Of a stretch of DNA of 31,847 nucleotides, positions 8,563 to 16,906 are shown piece by piece (within the stretch, counting starts at the first letter, position 1; every line of letters begins with the position of its first letter). The stretch is from DASZYF01 sp035545535. Lineage in GTDB: Bacteria > Actinomycetota > Actinomycetes > Mycobacteriales > CAJCIY01. The stretch covers positions 1 through 31,847 of the forward strand of contig DASZYF010000179.1 in NCBI GenBank assembly GCA_035545535.1, written 5' to 3'. The notes beneath the pieces were generated by a model that ran no database searches, was not told where the DNA came from, and saw only the letters and a program-made list of their open reading frames with translations. A program made the position numbers and the translations under genes.

Positions 8563-9742
8563 CTACGCCGGTCGCGGCGTGTTGAGCTCTTCGGCGTTGT
8601 CGCGCATGACCTTGCGCCGATCGGTGTCGTCCAGCTCCTTCACCTCGACGAGGTAGTCGAGCGGCTGCGGCAGCGCCTCGATGTGCGGCCAGTCCGAGCC
8701 GAACACCACGCGGTCGGCGCCCATGAGCCCGAGCAGCCCGTGGACGTCGTCCTCCCAGAACGGGTTGATCCAGATGTGCCGGCGGAACGTCTCCACCGGG
8801 TCCTCGGAGAACCAGCCCGGCAGCCGGCGGCCGACCGAGCGGAGCTTCCGGAACAGGTCGCCGAGGAACTCGGAGCCGTTCTCCACCGACGCGACACGCA
8901 GGTTCGGGAAGCGGTCGAAGAGCTTGTCGAACACGAGCGACGCGAGGAAGTCGTAGATCGCCCGCTCCATCGCGAGCATCTTGATGCTCGGGCGGCCGCC
9001 ACCGGAGAAGTCGGTCGAGAAGCCGTCGGCCGCGTAGCCGTTCGCCGGGTAGCCGCTGTCGCCCGCGTGCACGACGACCGTCACGCCGGCCTCGTCGAGG
9101 CGCGCCCACACGGGGTCGAACACCGGGTCGGTGGGCGGCAGGGGGCCACGCTCGGTCACCGGCGCCGCGGGACGCACGCAGACGGTGCGGGCGCCGAGGC
9201 CGAGCACGCGGTCGACCTCGGCGGCGGCCGCGACCGGGTCGGCCAGCGTGATGTAGGGCGAGGCGAAGATGCGATCGGCGTAGGCGTAGCCCCAGTCCTC
9301 CTCGAGCCAGCGGTTGAACGCCTGGAACATGAGGACCACCGCGCCGGGGTCGTGCTTGAGCGGCTCCTCGTAGACCATGCCGAGCGTGGGGAAGAGCCAG
9401 ATCTTCTCGAGGCCCTGCGCGTCCATCACGGCGAGCCGCGCGTCGCGGTCGCGGTACTCGGGGCGGATCGGCTCGCGGGCCTTGAGCAGCTCGAGCGGGC
9501 TCTGGCCGTCCGGGTTCCCCCGGAAGTAGCTGGAGAGCGCGCCGGCGGGGGAGACCGGGTCGAACGTCGGGTTGACCACCGTGTGGTTCACCCGGCCACC
9601 GATCACGTGGTACCGGCGGCCCCCCACCTCGGCCCACTCGATGACCCGGCGGCCGTGCCGTGGGTCGAGGTGCCGGGTGAAGGCGTCGAGTGCCTCGTAG
9701 TAGTGGTTGTCGCCGTCGAACACGCCGAAGGCCGTGGGCTGC
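8563..9742 (-). CDS. Amidohydrolase (amidohydrolase-2 family metal-dependent hydrolase)
   Basis: About 393 residues, starting with GTG at 9744-9742 shortly after a GAGG. The N-terminus has DGDNHYYE, in the place of the first metal-binding motif. VVVHAGDSG in the middle supplies a second His, and GSDWPH near the C-terminus supplies the last Asp. This pattern is that of the ACMSD/amidohydrolase-2 group, which hydrolyses or decarboxylates cyclic or aromatic substrates. Many actinobacterial members belong to undefined catabolic clusters. The gene begins 12 bases after the stop of the secreted glycosidase on the same strand, so the two may share a transcript, although their roles (cytoplasmic and extracellular) are not obviously linked. 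The true substrate cannot be read from the sequence. Confidence 0.85.
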
Positions 9743-9756
9743 ACGACCTCAGTGTG

Positions 9757-11076
9757 TCAGCCCTGCTGCGACCAGAGCTTCGCGTAGAGGGCCGAGCTGT
9801 TCGGGTTCTGGTCCGGGCCGGTCAGCGAGTTCGCGATGTAGTCCGCCGGCTCGTTGAAGTAGAGCTCGTAGCCGATGTTGGCCGCGTTCGCCGCGAAGAA
9901 GTCGTGCATCTTCTGGATGTAGAAGGGCGCGTCGCCGGTCTCGGTGGAGTACAGGCCCCACTCGGGCAGCGTCAGCGGCTTGTGGTGCGACTTGGCGAAG
10001 CTGAGCCACGCGTTGAGGCCGAAGTAGTGGTTGACGTAGCTGTTCCAGCTCGCGTCGTCCGTCACCGGGAACCACTGGCGGTCGTAGGAGTCGACACCGA
10101 CGTAGTCGACGACGTCGTCACCGGGGTAGTCGTGGGTGAACTCGTTGCTGCCTGTGCCGGACCCACCGAAGTTGCCGCACCAGTCGAACTTGGCGGCCGG
10201 GTCGACGGCGCGGATCGCGAGCGCCGCGTGGCGGTAGGCGTTCACGAAGTCGTTGTTGTTCGGGTTGGACGACCACGGGTACCAGCCGCCGTCGAACTCC
10301 CAACCGAGGCGGATGATGCTGGCGCCGCGGCCCATCGCGACGAGGTTCTGCGCGAAGCTCGTGAAGTAGTGGTCGTCGACGCCCGTCGCGACCTCCGAGA
10401 TCGTCGCGCAGTTGTTGCACCAGGTCGGCACGAGGGGCATCGCGATGACGAGCGTGCCGTTCCAGCCGTTGTACTGGCCCTCGGCCCACATGTTGTTCGC
10501 GATCTGGTCCCAGGTGTCGCGCAGGTGGTAGACGGTCGCGACCTCGGACTTGCGGCCGCGGTAGGCGTCGAACGCGTTGATCGCGGAGGTGCCGTTCGCG
10601 CCGTTCGGCCACGCACCGGACAGCCACGACGTGACGGGCGCGGAGCTCGACGGGCTCGCCGGAGCGGTGCTGGTCGGCGCGCTGCTCGTCGGGGCCGGCG
10701 TGGTCGGCGCGACCGTGGTCGGCGCGACGGTGGTCGGTGCTGCGGTCGTCGGTGCGACCGTCGTGGGTGCTGCGGTCGTCGGTGCGACCGTCGTGGGCGC
10801 CGCGGTCGTCGGCGCGACGGTGGTGGGCGCGACGGTGGTGGGCGCGACCGTCGTGGGGGCGCTGCCGCCCGGCGCCGCGCTCGTGGGCTTCGAGCTGATC
10901 GGGGCGGGCGGCGGCTTCGGAAGCTTCTTGCCGCGCACGATCGACAGCGAGTCGATGAGGGTCACCTTATGCTTGCCGTGCGCGGCGGTCGTCGCGGCGG
11001 CGATCGAGGGGACGGTGAACCCGGTCGCGGCGGCGGCCACGACGCTGACGACGGCCTTGGTGGCGGTGCGCTTCAT
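9757..11076 (-). CDS. Secreted GH26-like endoglycosidase (beta-mannanase-type) with APTT-repeat linker
   Basis: 439 residues from ATG at 11076. A GTG directly before it (11079) is an alternative start, but AGGTG is better spaced for the ATG. A signal peptide (KRTATKAVVSVVAAAATGF, cleaved near residue 28) is followed by a Lys/Pro-rich stretch, an APTTV/APTTA repeat linker (about 72-130) and a catalytic domain (about 145-439). The motifs LGWEFDGGWYPW (E260) and LPEWGLYS (E372) match the acid/base and nucleophile glutamates of clan GH-A, and the overall look is that of GH26. It may cleave mannan, xylan or a related exopolysaccharide outside the cell; the exact substrate is unknown. Two CxxC-like cysteines (TWCNNC) may form a disulfide. 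It is divergent from the secreted sedolisin and probably co-transcribed with the amidohydrolase. Confidence 0.8.
   Translation of the reverse strand: MKRTATKAVVSVVAAAATGFTVPSIAAATTAAHGKHKVTLIDSLSIVRGKKLPKPPPAPISSKPTSAAPGGSAPTTVAPTTVAPTTVAPTTAAPTTVAPTTAAPTTVAPTTAAPTTVAPTTVAPTTPAPTSSAPTSTAPASPSSSAPVTSWLSGAWPNGANGTSAINAFDAYRGRKSEVATVYHLRDTWDQIANNMWAEGQYNGWNGTLVIAMPLVPTWCNNCATISEVATGVDDHYFTSFAQNLVAMGRGASIIRLGWEFDGGWYPWSSNPNNNDFVNAYRHAALAIRAVDPAAKFDWCGNFGGSGTGSNEFTHDYPGDDVVDYVGVDSYDRQWFPVTDDASWNSYVNHYFGLNAWLSFAKSHHKPLTLPEWGLYSTETGDAPFYIQKMHDFFAANAANIGYELYFNEPADYIANSLTGPDQNPNSSALYAKLWSQQG
10690..10860. repeat. Tandem repeat encoding the APTTV/APTTA linker of the glycosidase
   Basis: About eleven units of 15 bases (five codons, Ala-Pro-Thr-Thr-Val/Ala) lie end to end. 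Alternating Val and Ala codons give an apparent 30-base higher-order unit. Synonymous third positions differ between units, so it is an ageing minisatellite that still keeps frame. Such Pro/Thr linkers are flexible and often glycosylated in secreted actinobacterial enzymes. Confidence 0.8.
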
Positions 11077-11079
11077 CAC

Positions 11080-11267
11080 GCACCTGGTGTCGGGTCACGC
11101 GCAGTGACGCCTTGGCACCCGGACGAGTGACCGTGCGCCCGTTCGGCGGGCAGCGGGGCGGAACCGATCGGACGCACAGGCCGTCGTCCGCATCCCCCGA
11201 TCGGGTTGCCTGCGGACTCCCTCACAGGTCGGCAGGAACCGGTCGCCGCGGGAAGAAGCGGGCCCTC
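11080..11267. promoter_or_regulatory. Divergent promoter region between glycosidase and sedolisin
   Basis: 188 bases lie between divergent starts of two secreted hydrolases. Promoters for both must be here or just inside; no convincing boxes or palindromes were found by eye. The shared region would allow joint control of the two exoenzymes. Confidence 0.35.
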
Positions 11268-13622
11268 ATGCACATGCGATCTCCCGGACCCCGTGCCTTC
11301 GCCATCCCCGCCGTCGCCGCGGCCCTCGCCATCGCCGGGCTGCCGGCGCTCGGTGCGTCGTCCCGCACGGTGACGGCCGCGACGCTGCCGTCGGTGATCC
11401 CCGCGTGGGCCGGCGTTGCGCCCACGGTGGGTTCCACCGCGCCGAGCTCCACCGTGCGCTTCGCCGTCGCGCTCCGCTTCCGGGAGGCGGACGCCTTCAC
11501 CGCGATCGCGCGGCAGGTCAGCGACCCCGCGTCACCGCAGTTCCGCCACTTCCTCACGACCGCGCAGATCGAGCAGCGCTTCGCGCCCACGGCCGCGTCC
11601 GCCGCCGCCGTCACGACCTGGCTCACGAGCCTCGGGGCGACCGTCGACTCGGTCAGCCCCCTGCGCAGCCTCATCACGGCGCACGCGCGCGCCGGCACCC
11701 TGGCGAGCGCGTTGCACGTGCGGTTCGCCGACGTGCTGCACGACGGCGCGCGGGTCCGCGTCGCCCGCAACGAACCGACCGTCCCGGCCGCCATCCGCAG
11801 CGAGGTCCTCGCGATCGACGGGCTGTCGCAGACGACCATGAAGCCCACGCACGTCACCGACGGCGCGGGCAGCTCGGCGACGCCCGAGGCGAGCCCGCCG
11901 CCCGCGTTCGTGGTCGGCACACCGTGCTCGGCGTACTGGGGCGAGAAGAAGGCGGCGACCCTGCCGAAGTACTACGGCAAGGTCCTGCCGTACGCGCCGT
12001 GCGGCTACACGCCCGAGCAGCTGCGCGCCGCCTACGGCGTGACCGGCAGCGGCCTCACCGGTGCGGGCGCGACGGTGGCGATCATCGATGCCTGGGCCTC
12101 ACCCACGCTCGAGCACGACGTCAACACCTGGTCATCGCGGCACGGCCTGCCGCCGTTCGCGGCCGGGCAGCTCACGCAGGAGACGCTGCCGGGTGTCGAC
12201 CAGGTCCCGGAGGTCGGTGACCCGCTCGGCATCGTCGACCCGCAGGGCTGGTCCGGCGAGGAGACGCTCGACGTCGAGGCCGTGCACGGCATGGCCACCG
12301 GCGCGCACATCATCTACTTCGGTGCCCTCACGCCCGAGAACGTCGCGCTGAACGCCGCGATGACGCAGCTCGTCGAGGAGAACGAGGCCGACGAGATCAG
12401 CAACTCCTACGGCTCCGGCGACGACCAGCCGGCGCCGGACGACCAGATCATCTTCGACCAGAACATGACGACGGCCGCGGCCGAGGGCATCGGCATCCAG
12501 TTCTCCTCCGGTGACGATGCCGACGAGGTCGTCGCCAACGGCTCCCGCTCCGCCGACTACCCCGCGACGAGCGACATGGTCACCGCGGTCGGCGGCACGA
12601 CGCTCGTCGTCGGCGCCGACGACACCTACGGCGGCGAGACCTACTGGGGCACCTACAAGTCGGCGCTGAAGGGCGACACGTGGGACTCGGCGCGCACGCT
12701 GTCCGGCGGCGGCGGTGGCGGCGTCTCGACGACGTACGCCGAGCCCGACTACCAGAAGCCGGTGGTCCCGAACAGCCTCGCGACCTACGGAGGCGTGCCG
12801 GCCGGCCGCGTCGTCCCCGACGTCAGCCTCGTCGCTGACTCGACCACGGGCATGCTCGTCGGCCAGACGCAGACGAACAAGGACGGCTCCGAGACCTACG
12901 GGGAGTACCGCATCGGTGGCACGTCGGTCTCGTGCCCGCTGTGGGCCGGCCTCATGGCCGACACGTTCCAGTCGCTCGGGGGCAAGCGCATCGGCAACGT
13001 GAACCCGTCGCTGTACACGTCCTATCGGCACCGCGGCGCCGCGTACCGCGACCCGTCGCTCGGCCACACGCTCGCCGCCGCGCGACCCGACTACACCGAC
13101 ACGCAGGACCCGACGACGAAGGTCGTCTACACCGTGCGTGACCTCGGCAACGTCGGCACGCTGCACGACCTGCCGGGCTACGACGACGCGACCGGCCTCG
13201 GCACGCCGTTCCTGCCGCAGCTCGTGCTCGCGATCGCCAACCCGACGCAGGACGGCCCGGCGTCGCTGACGCACCCGGCGCCGGCGAAGAAGCTGCCCGG
13301 CACGATCGTGCGCCTGTCCATCGTGACGAAGCACAAGAAGGCCAAGGACGAGATCCAGGTGCCGGCCGGGAAGAGCGTCACGTACAAGGTGCAGCTCGTG
13401 CTCGGCAAGGGCGTGAAGAAGGGCCCGTCGACGGCCAAGCGGGTCGTCTACATCTACGTCGACAAGAAGCGCCGCGGCCGCGCCATCACCGGCAAGGGCG
13501 GCTTCGCCACGTTCGTCGGTGCACCGCTGTCACCCGGCACGCACATCGTCACGGCCGTGTTCGCCGGCTCGAAGGATCTGAAGACGTCGGTCAGCCACAA
13601 GCTGACCGTCCGCGCGATCTGA
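11268..13622 (+). CDS. Secreted sedolisin (S53) serine-carboxyl peptidase with propeptide and C-terminal Ig-like domain
   Basis: 784 residues from ATG (GGAAGAAGCGGG upstream); the longer open frame into the divergent region is not used. A signal peptide (about 1-30) is followed by a pro-kumamolisin activation domain (about 50-205, with SPQFRHFLTTAQIEQRF) and the S53 catalytic domain. The catalytic set can be placed: E331 and D335 in GEETLDVEA, the oxyanion Asp D416 in SSGDD, and S553 in GGTSVSCP. A DDATGLGTP loop near 640 resembles the calcium site. The last 100 residues are Lys-rich and beta-type (KSVTYKVQL, GTHIVTAVFAGS), resembling a bacterial Ig-like repeat. S53 enzymes are typically active at acid pH and degrade protein outside the cell. 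A strong hairpin follows the stop codon. Confidence 0.93.
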   Translation: MHMRSPGPRAFAIPAVAAALAIAGLPALGASSRTVTAATLPSVIPAWAGVAPTVGSTAPSSTVRFAVALRFREADAFTAIARQVSDPASPQFRHFLTTAQIEQRFAPTAASAAAVTTWLTSLGATVDSVSPLRSLITAHARAGTLASALHVRFADVLHDGARVRVARNEPTVPAAIRSEVLAIDGLSQTTMKPTHVTDGAGSSATPEASPPPAFVVGTPCSAYWGEKKAATLPKYYGKVLPYAPCGYTPEQLRAAYGVTGSGLTGAGATVAIIDAWASPTLEHDVNTWSSRHGLPPFAAGQLTQETLPGVDQVPEVGDPLGIVDPQGWSGEETLDVEAVHGMATGAHIIYFGALTPENVALNAAMTQLVEENEADEISNSYGSGDDQPAPDDQIIFDQNMTTAAAEGIGIQFSSGDDADEVVANGSRSADYPATSDMVTAVGGTTLVVGADDTYGGETYWGTYKSALKGDTWDSARTLSGGGGGGVSTTYAEPDYQKPVVPNSLATYGGVPAGRVVPDVSLVADSTTGMLVGQTQTNKDGSETYGEYRIGGTSVSCPLWAGLMADTFQSLGGKRIGNVNPSLYTSYRHRGAAYRDPSLGHTLAAARPDYTDTQDPTTKVVYTVRDLGNVGTLHDLPGYDDATGLGTPFLPQLVLAIANPTQDGPASLTHPAPAKKLPGTIVRLSIVTKHKKAKDEIQVPAGKSVTYKVQLVLGKGVKKGPSTAKRVVYIYVDKKRRGRAITGKGGFATFVGAPLSPGTHIVTAVFAGSKDLKTSVSHKLTVRAI

Positions 13623-13647
13623 GCGATCGCGCGCCCCTCCGCGCGCC

Positions 13648-13690
13648 GGACCCCGGTGCGGTGAGTCCTCAGCTCACGGCGCCGGGGTCC
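13648..13690. terminator. Bidirectional terminator hairpin between convergent genes
   Basis: Arms GGACCCCGGTGC (13648-13659) and GCGCCGGGGTCC (13679-13690) pair over 12 positions with one G-T wobble. Inside, after one G-G mismatch, GTGAG pairs with CTCAC around a seven-base loop. It sits just after the sedolisin stop and overlaps the last codons of the convergent SnoaL-like gene, so it can serve both. There is no U-tract, as is common in high-GC actinobacteria. Confidence 0.65.
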
Positions 13691-14138
13691 TCGCCGCCGG
13701 CCCGCTCCAGGGCCCTTCCGCCTCGGCGTCGAGCAGCAGCACGCGCTGCGCGATCCGCCAGCCTTCGGCGGTGCGCCGGTAGGTGTCGACGTAGCGCAGG
13801 ATCCACACGAGGTCGGTGAACGCGCCCGGCTCCCCACCGATGTGGTGCGCGATGCAACGCGTCTCACCCGTCGCCGTGTCGCCGTCGACCGTGGCGACGT
13901 GGTTGCCGATGGTGTGGGCGGTCATCGCGTGCCGCTTCACCACGCGCATCGCCTCGGCGATCTGCGCGCGTCCGTGCCGCTCACGGTCGACCCGGCCCTC
14001 GCCGATCGTCATGCAGACGGTGAGCACGCCGTCCTCGGTGAACACCGCGGCGACGCCGTCGTAGTCGAGCGCATCCACCCGCTGCGCGTACGTGTGCACC
14101 AGGTCGCGGATGGCCTGACGGTCCTCGAGGTCGGTCAT
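13674..14138 (-). CDS. SnoaL-like / NTF2-fold protein
   Basis: 154 residues. The N-terminus (DRQAIRDLVHTYAQRVDALDYDGVAAVF) and the later beta strands (THTIGNHVATVDGDTATGETRC, RTAEGWRIAQRVLLL) match the SnoaL-like NTF2 superfamily, a cone-shaped alpha+beta fold. Members are small hydrolases, isomerases or dehydratases, or have no catalytic role. The ATG overlaps the stop of the oxidoreductase upstream (ATGA), so the two are translationally coupled and probably act on related substrates. In actinobacteria this pairing is common in steroid, aromatic or polyketide catabolism, but nothing here fixes the substrate. Confidence 0.85.
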   Translation of the reverse strand: MTDLEDRQAIRDLVHTYAQRVDALDYDGVAAVFTEDGVLTVCMTIGEGRVDRERHGRAQIAEAMRVVKRHAMTAHTIGNHVATVDGDTATGETRCIAHHIGGEPGAFTDLVWILRYVDTYRRTAEGWRIAQRVLLLDAEAEGPWSGPAARTPAP

Positions 14139-15046
14139 GACGCCGCCTTCTCCAGCGCGCCGACCCAGTGGGGGAGCGACGCGACCGCTTCGTCGATGTC
14201 GCCGCTCAGCGCCCGCAGCGTGAGGTGCAGGTTGGTGACGCCGGCGTCGAGCAGCGGCCCGATGTCGCCGACGGATGCCTCGATGTCGATGGTGTTCCGT
14301 TCATTGCGCACCATCGGCAGCGGCGCCTGCACGTCGAAGCCGGTGAGGTCGCGGCCGCGTTCGCTCGCCGCCGTGCGGAGCTTCTGCATCCCGGCGGCGA
14401 TGTCGTCAGCCGTCGAACCCATGATCGGCAGCCAGCCGTCGCCGAGCTCGATGAGCCGGTCGACGTTGCGGGCGATCATCGAGCCGGAGAACCACACGGG
14501 CAGCGGTGACTGCGCGGGCTGCGGCGAGCAGTAGATGTCTTCGACCGTCGCGCCCTCCCACTCATACGTCGCGGGCAGCTCCGTCCAGAGTGCGCGGCAG
14601 GCGCGCATGGTCTCGGTGAGCAGGCGCCCGCGCTGCGCGAAGTCCATGCCCTGCGCGGCGTACTCCTCGGCCTGCCAGCCGGTGCCGACGCCGAGGTCCA
14701 GCCGCCCGCCCGAGAGCTGGTCGAGGGTCGCGACGGTCTTCGCGAGCAGCGCGGGCGGGCGGAGCGGGGCGATGAGGATGCCGGTCTGCAGGCGCACCCG
14801 CGTGGTCACCGCGGCGAGGGCCGCGGCGATCGTCAGCGGCTCGTGCCACGGCCATTCGGGCGTGCCGGGGAACGTGCCCCAGTCATAGCTCTCGGTGTGC
14901 GTCCCGATGACGACGTGGTCGACGACGATGAGGCGGTCGACGCCCGCGTCCTCGGCGGCCCGGGCCACGTCGAGCAGCGTGCGCTGGTCGGGCACCCAGG
15001 GGCTGTAGTTCGGCAGGCCGATCGAGAGGCCGGGTCTCACGCTCAC
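14135..15046 (-). CDS. LLM-class oxidoreductase, probably F420-dependent
   Basis: 303 residues from GTG at 15046; a second GTG two codons further in is an alternative. It is a TIM-barrel of the luciferase-like monooxygenase type: SIGLPNYSPWV at the start, LIVVDHVVIGTHTESYDWG, RVRLQTGILIAPLRPPALLAKTVATLDQLSGGRLDLGVGTGW, which is the hallmark LLM signature. The probable-F420 subfamily typified by TIGR03619 shares these features, and the actinobacterial setting favours F420 over FMN. It probably reduces or oxidises a small organic substrate. Its stop codon overlaps the start of the SnoaL-like gene. A perfect palindrome sits immediately upstream of the start codon, so expression is probably repressible. 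Confidence 0.9.
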   Translation of the reverse strand: MSVRPGLSIGLPNYSPWVPDQRTLLDVARAAEDAGVDRLIVVDHVVIGTHTESYDWGTFPGTPEWPWHEPLTIAAALAAVTTRVRLQTGILIAPLRPPALLAKTVATLDQLSGGRLDLGVGTGWQAEEYAAQGMDFAQRGRLLTETMRACRALWTELPATYEWEGATVEDIYCSPQPAQSPLPVWFSGSMIARNVDRLIELGDGWLPIMGSTADDIAAGMQKLRTAASERGRDLTGFDVQAPLPMVRNERNTIDIEASVGDIGPLLDAGVTNLHLTLRALSGDIDEAVASLPHWVGALEKAAS

Positions 15047-15051
15047 GCGAC

Positions 15052-15067
15052 CTGACGCTAGCGTCAG
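15052..15067. promoter_or_regulatory. Perfect 16-bp palindrome, probable repressor operator
   Basis: CTGACGCTAGCGTCAG is identical to its reverse complement. It ends five bases before the GTG of the LLM oxidoreductase. That position overlaps the likely transcription start or ribosome site. Perfect palindromes of this length are typical TetR-family operators. No regulator gene is next to it in the window, so a regulator encoded elsewhere is implied. Confidence 0.55.
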
Positions 15068-15082
15068 CGTCCGGAGACGGCA

Positions 15083-15115
15083 CTAGGGCCCTTCGCGCGA
15101 GGCGGAGGGCCCTAG
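15083..15115 (-). terminator. Hairpin terminator downstream of the lipoprotein gene
   Basis: CTAGGGCCCT (15083-15092) pairs perfectly with AGGGCCCTAG (15106-15115) around a 13-base loop. It lies about 50 bases after the lipoprotein stop codon in the direction of transcription. Confidence 0.6.
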
Positions 15116-15116
15116 C

Positions 15117-15136
15117 GAGTCCCGGTCCGGGGACTC
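15117..15136 (-). terminator. Second hairpin in the same stack
   Basis: GAGTCCC (15117-15123) pairs with GGGACTC (15130-15136) around a six-base loop. A third, weaker C-rich/G-rich inverted repeat (about 15138-15156) lies between it and the lipoprotein stop. The three stems in a row probably end lipoprotein transcription. Confidence 0.5.
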
Positions 15137-15166
15137 GACGCCCCCCAGGGGGCGCCTGATCGGAGG

Positions 15167-15697
15167 TCAGCTGCAGCCGGGCAGCTGACCGTTGGTGACC
15201 GCGAGCGAGGCGAGCGCGCAGAAGGTCTCCTTGGAGACCTGCCACTGCCCGTTGACCTTCACGGCCTTGCCCTTCGAGCCGGGCAGCACGACCGCGCCCT
15301 TGCTCGAGAGGTCGTAGGTGACGATCGCGTGGCACTCGTCGGCCAGCGCGACCGAGTCGACCTTGGCGCTGGTCTCCTTGGAGCTCGGGTTCGCGGCGAG
15401 GGTCGCGATGAGCTGGCTGAGGCTGCTCGCGTCCTGGAGGTACTTGAGCTTGTCGGCCTGCGGCGTCGCCGGGTCGAAGAACTTCGTGTAGGCGGTCGAG
15501 ATGGCGGTCGTCGTGGCCGCGTCGGCGGGAGTCGCCGCCGTGGACGGCGGGGTCGCTGACGGGTCGCACGTGGCTGCGGCCGTGGTCGGGGTGGTGGTGG
15601 TCGGCGTGTTGTCAGCTGCCTTCTTGCTCGAGCCGCAGCCGGCGAGCATCGCCACTGCCGCGAGCGCGACCACGGACACCGTCGTCCTGCGGCGCAT
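15167..15697 (-). CDS. Small secreted lipoprotein of unknown function
   Basis: 176 residues from the second ATG (15697), chosen because GAGGAG ends six bases before it; the first ATG (15703) directly abuts that site. The signal peptide MRRRTTVSVVALAAVAMLAG ends in a lipobox LAG-C21, so the protein should be lipid-anchored outside the membrane. A Thr/Ala/Pro-rich spacer (about 25-65) leads to a small alpha+beta domain with four cysteines (ATCDPS, DECHAIV, TFCALA, LPGCS) that may form two disulfides. A region reading VKVNGQWQVSKETFC resembles the last strand of small NTF2-like lipoproteins. I do not recognise a specific family. The gene is divergent from the patatin-like lipase. Confidence 0.8.
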   Translation of the reverse strand: MRRRTTVSVVALAAVAMLAGCGSSKKAADNTPTTTTPTTAAATCDPSATPPSTAATPADAATTTAISTAYTKFFDPATPQADKLKYLQDASSLSQLIATLAANPSSKETSAKVDSVALADECHAIVTYDLSSKGAVVLPGSKGKAVKVNGQWQVSKETFCALASLAVTNGQLPGCS

Positions 15698-15703
15698 CTG
15701 CAT

Positions 15704-15709
15704 CTCCTC
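15704..15709 (-). promoter_or_regulatory. Shine-Dalgarno GAGGAG setting the lipoprotein start
   Basis: On the minus strand GAGGAG lies six bases before the ATG at 15697-15695, but directly touches the ATG at 15703-15701. The inner ATG is therefore the better start. Confidence 0.6.
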
Positions 15710-15907
15710 GTGGGTTGGGGGTGGTTCTGGCTGTTTGCAGTCTTGTGCCGGTGATCATCTGCTGCGGGCGGAACGGGCGGCCGTGACCGGTCCGTTGGGG
15801 AGGCCGTGTGGACGAACCCGGACGATCCGGACAGATCGAACCACCCCACCGGGCCATCTTCCGGACCGGTTGATGCAACGCCCCGTTTGCAGGCACGATG
15901 GACGGTC
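15710..15907. promoter_or_regulatory. Divergent intergenic region between lipoprotein and patatin genes
   Basis: About 200 bases, the longest gene-free stretch in the window. Promoters for both genes are expected here. The region contains repeated GATCCGGACAGATC-like text near 15827 but no clear operator. I see no small gene in it. Confidence 0.3.
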
Positions 15908-16888
15908 ATGTCCGCCTTCGCGCCCAGGCCGGCGCCCCGCACGGTCGCCGTCCTCGGCGGCGGCGGCGCCCTGGGCGCCTACCAGGCAGGCATGCTCGAC
16001 GCGCTCGTGGGCGGCGGGCTGCGCATCGACGCGCTCGTCGGCTGCTCGGCCGGGGCGCTGAACGCCGCGTTCCTCGCCGTCGATCCGACCCCTGCCCGGG
16101 CCCGCCGGCTCGCCCAGCTGTGGCGCGACCCCGAGCTGCACGCGGTGCTCTCGCCCGGCCACTGGGCCCGGGTGCGCGGCGTCGCCACCGGCCGCGGCCG
16201 CTCCCTGCTCGACGCCCGCCCGCTGCGGGCACTGGTCGCCCGGCACGTGCCGGCCCACGACCTGGCCGAGCTCGCGGTGCCGCTGCAGGTCACCACGACC
16301 TCGCTCGACGGCGGCTGCGCGGTGCTGCACCGCCACGGACACATCGCCGACGTGCTGGCCGCCAGCTGCGCGCTCCCCGGCCTCCTGCCGGCGGTGCGCC
16401 TGTCCGACGGCCATCTCCACGTCGATGGCGGCGTGCTCGACGGCGTCCCGCTGTCGGGTGCGCTCGAGAGCTGTGGCCCGGACGACACCGTGCTCGTGCT
16501 CGACTGCGCGCTCGCCCCGCTGACCGGCACGCCGGGTGGCTGCGCGGCGCTGCCCAACGCCGAGCGCGCCTGCGGTCTGCCCGTCCCGGCCGACGGCATG
16601 CCGGCCTACGTCGCGCCCGTCGAGGAGTCCGGTCAGGGCGCGGTCGACGTCGTGCTCCGCGCGTTCACGGTCGCCCGCGCCGTCGCCAACCGGGCCTCGC
16701 TCGGCGACGCCGTCCGCGACCCCCGCGTGCACGTCCTCCCGCACGTCGCCGACACGTGGGCGTCCGGCCTGCTGCCCTCGCTGCCCCGCGGCCCGCGCGA
16801 CTTCGCCGTCACGGCCGACCTGCTGCGGGCCGGCCGCCTCGCCGGCGAGGCCTGGCTCACGACCCACCCCGCCCTCACCCGCACCTGA
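15908..16888 (+). CDS. Patatin-like phospholipase / acyl hydrolase
   Basis: 326 residues from ATG; the ribosome site is weak, and an upstream GTG at 15806 in the same frame gives a longer but less likely form. The patatin fold is shown by the oxyanion-hole motif GGGGALGAYQAG (17-28), the nucleophile elbow GCSAG (S47) and the catalytic Asp in VDGG (D173), forming a Ser-Asp dyad. Such enzymes release fatty acids from phospholipids or other acyl esters. No signal peptide or membrane anchor is seen, so it probably acts in the cytoplasm or at the inner face of the membrane. It ends 18 bases from the convergent histidine kinase. Confidence 0.9.
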   Translation: MSAFAPRPAPRTVAVLGGGGALGAYQAGMLDALVGGGLRIDALVGCSAGALNAAFLAVDPTPARARRLAQLWRDPELHAVLSPGHWARVRGVATGRGRSLLDARPLRALVARHVPAHDLAELAVPLQVTTTSLDGGCAVLHRHGHIADVLAASCALPGLLPAVRLSDGHLHVDGGVLDGVPLSGALESCGPDDTVLVLDCALAPLTGTPGGCAALPNAERACGLPVPADGMPAYVAPVEESGQGAVDVVLRAFTVARAVANRASLGDAVRDPRVHVLPHVADTWASGLLPSLPRGPRDFAVTADLLRAGRLAGEAWLTTHPALTRT

Positions 16889-16906
16889 TCCCGGGCGCGT
16901 CGTCCT

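Noticed and set aside
10577..11107. Plus-strand frame with VVGATVVGAA repeats
   Set aside because: It is the complement of the APTT linker minisatellite; the minus-strand reading has a signal peptide and a catalytic domain.
8683..11130. Plus-strand 815-codon open frame over the amidohydrolase and glycosidase
   Set aside because: Both leftward genes carry clear catalytic motifs; the plus frame is low-complexity Arg/Val/Glu text with no domain.
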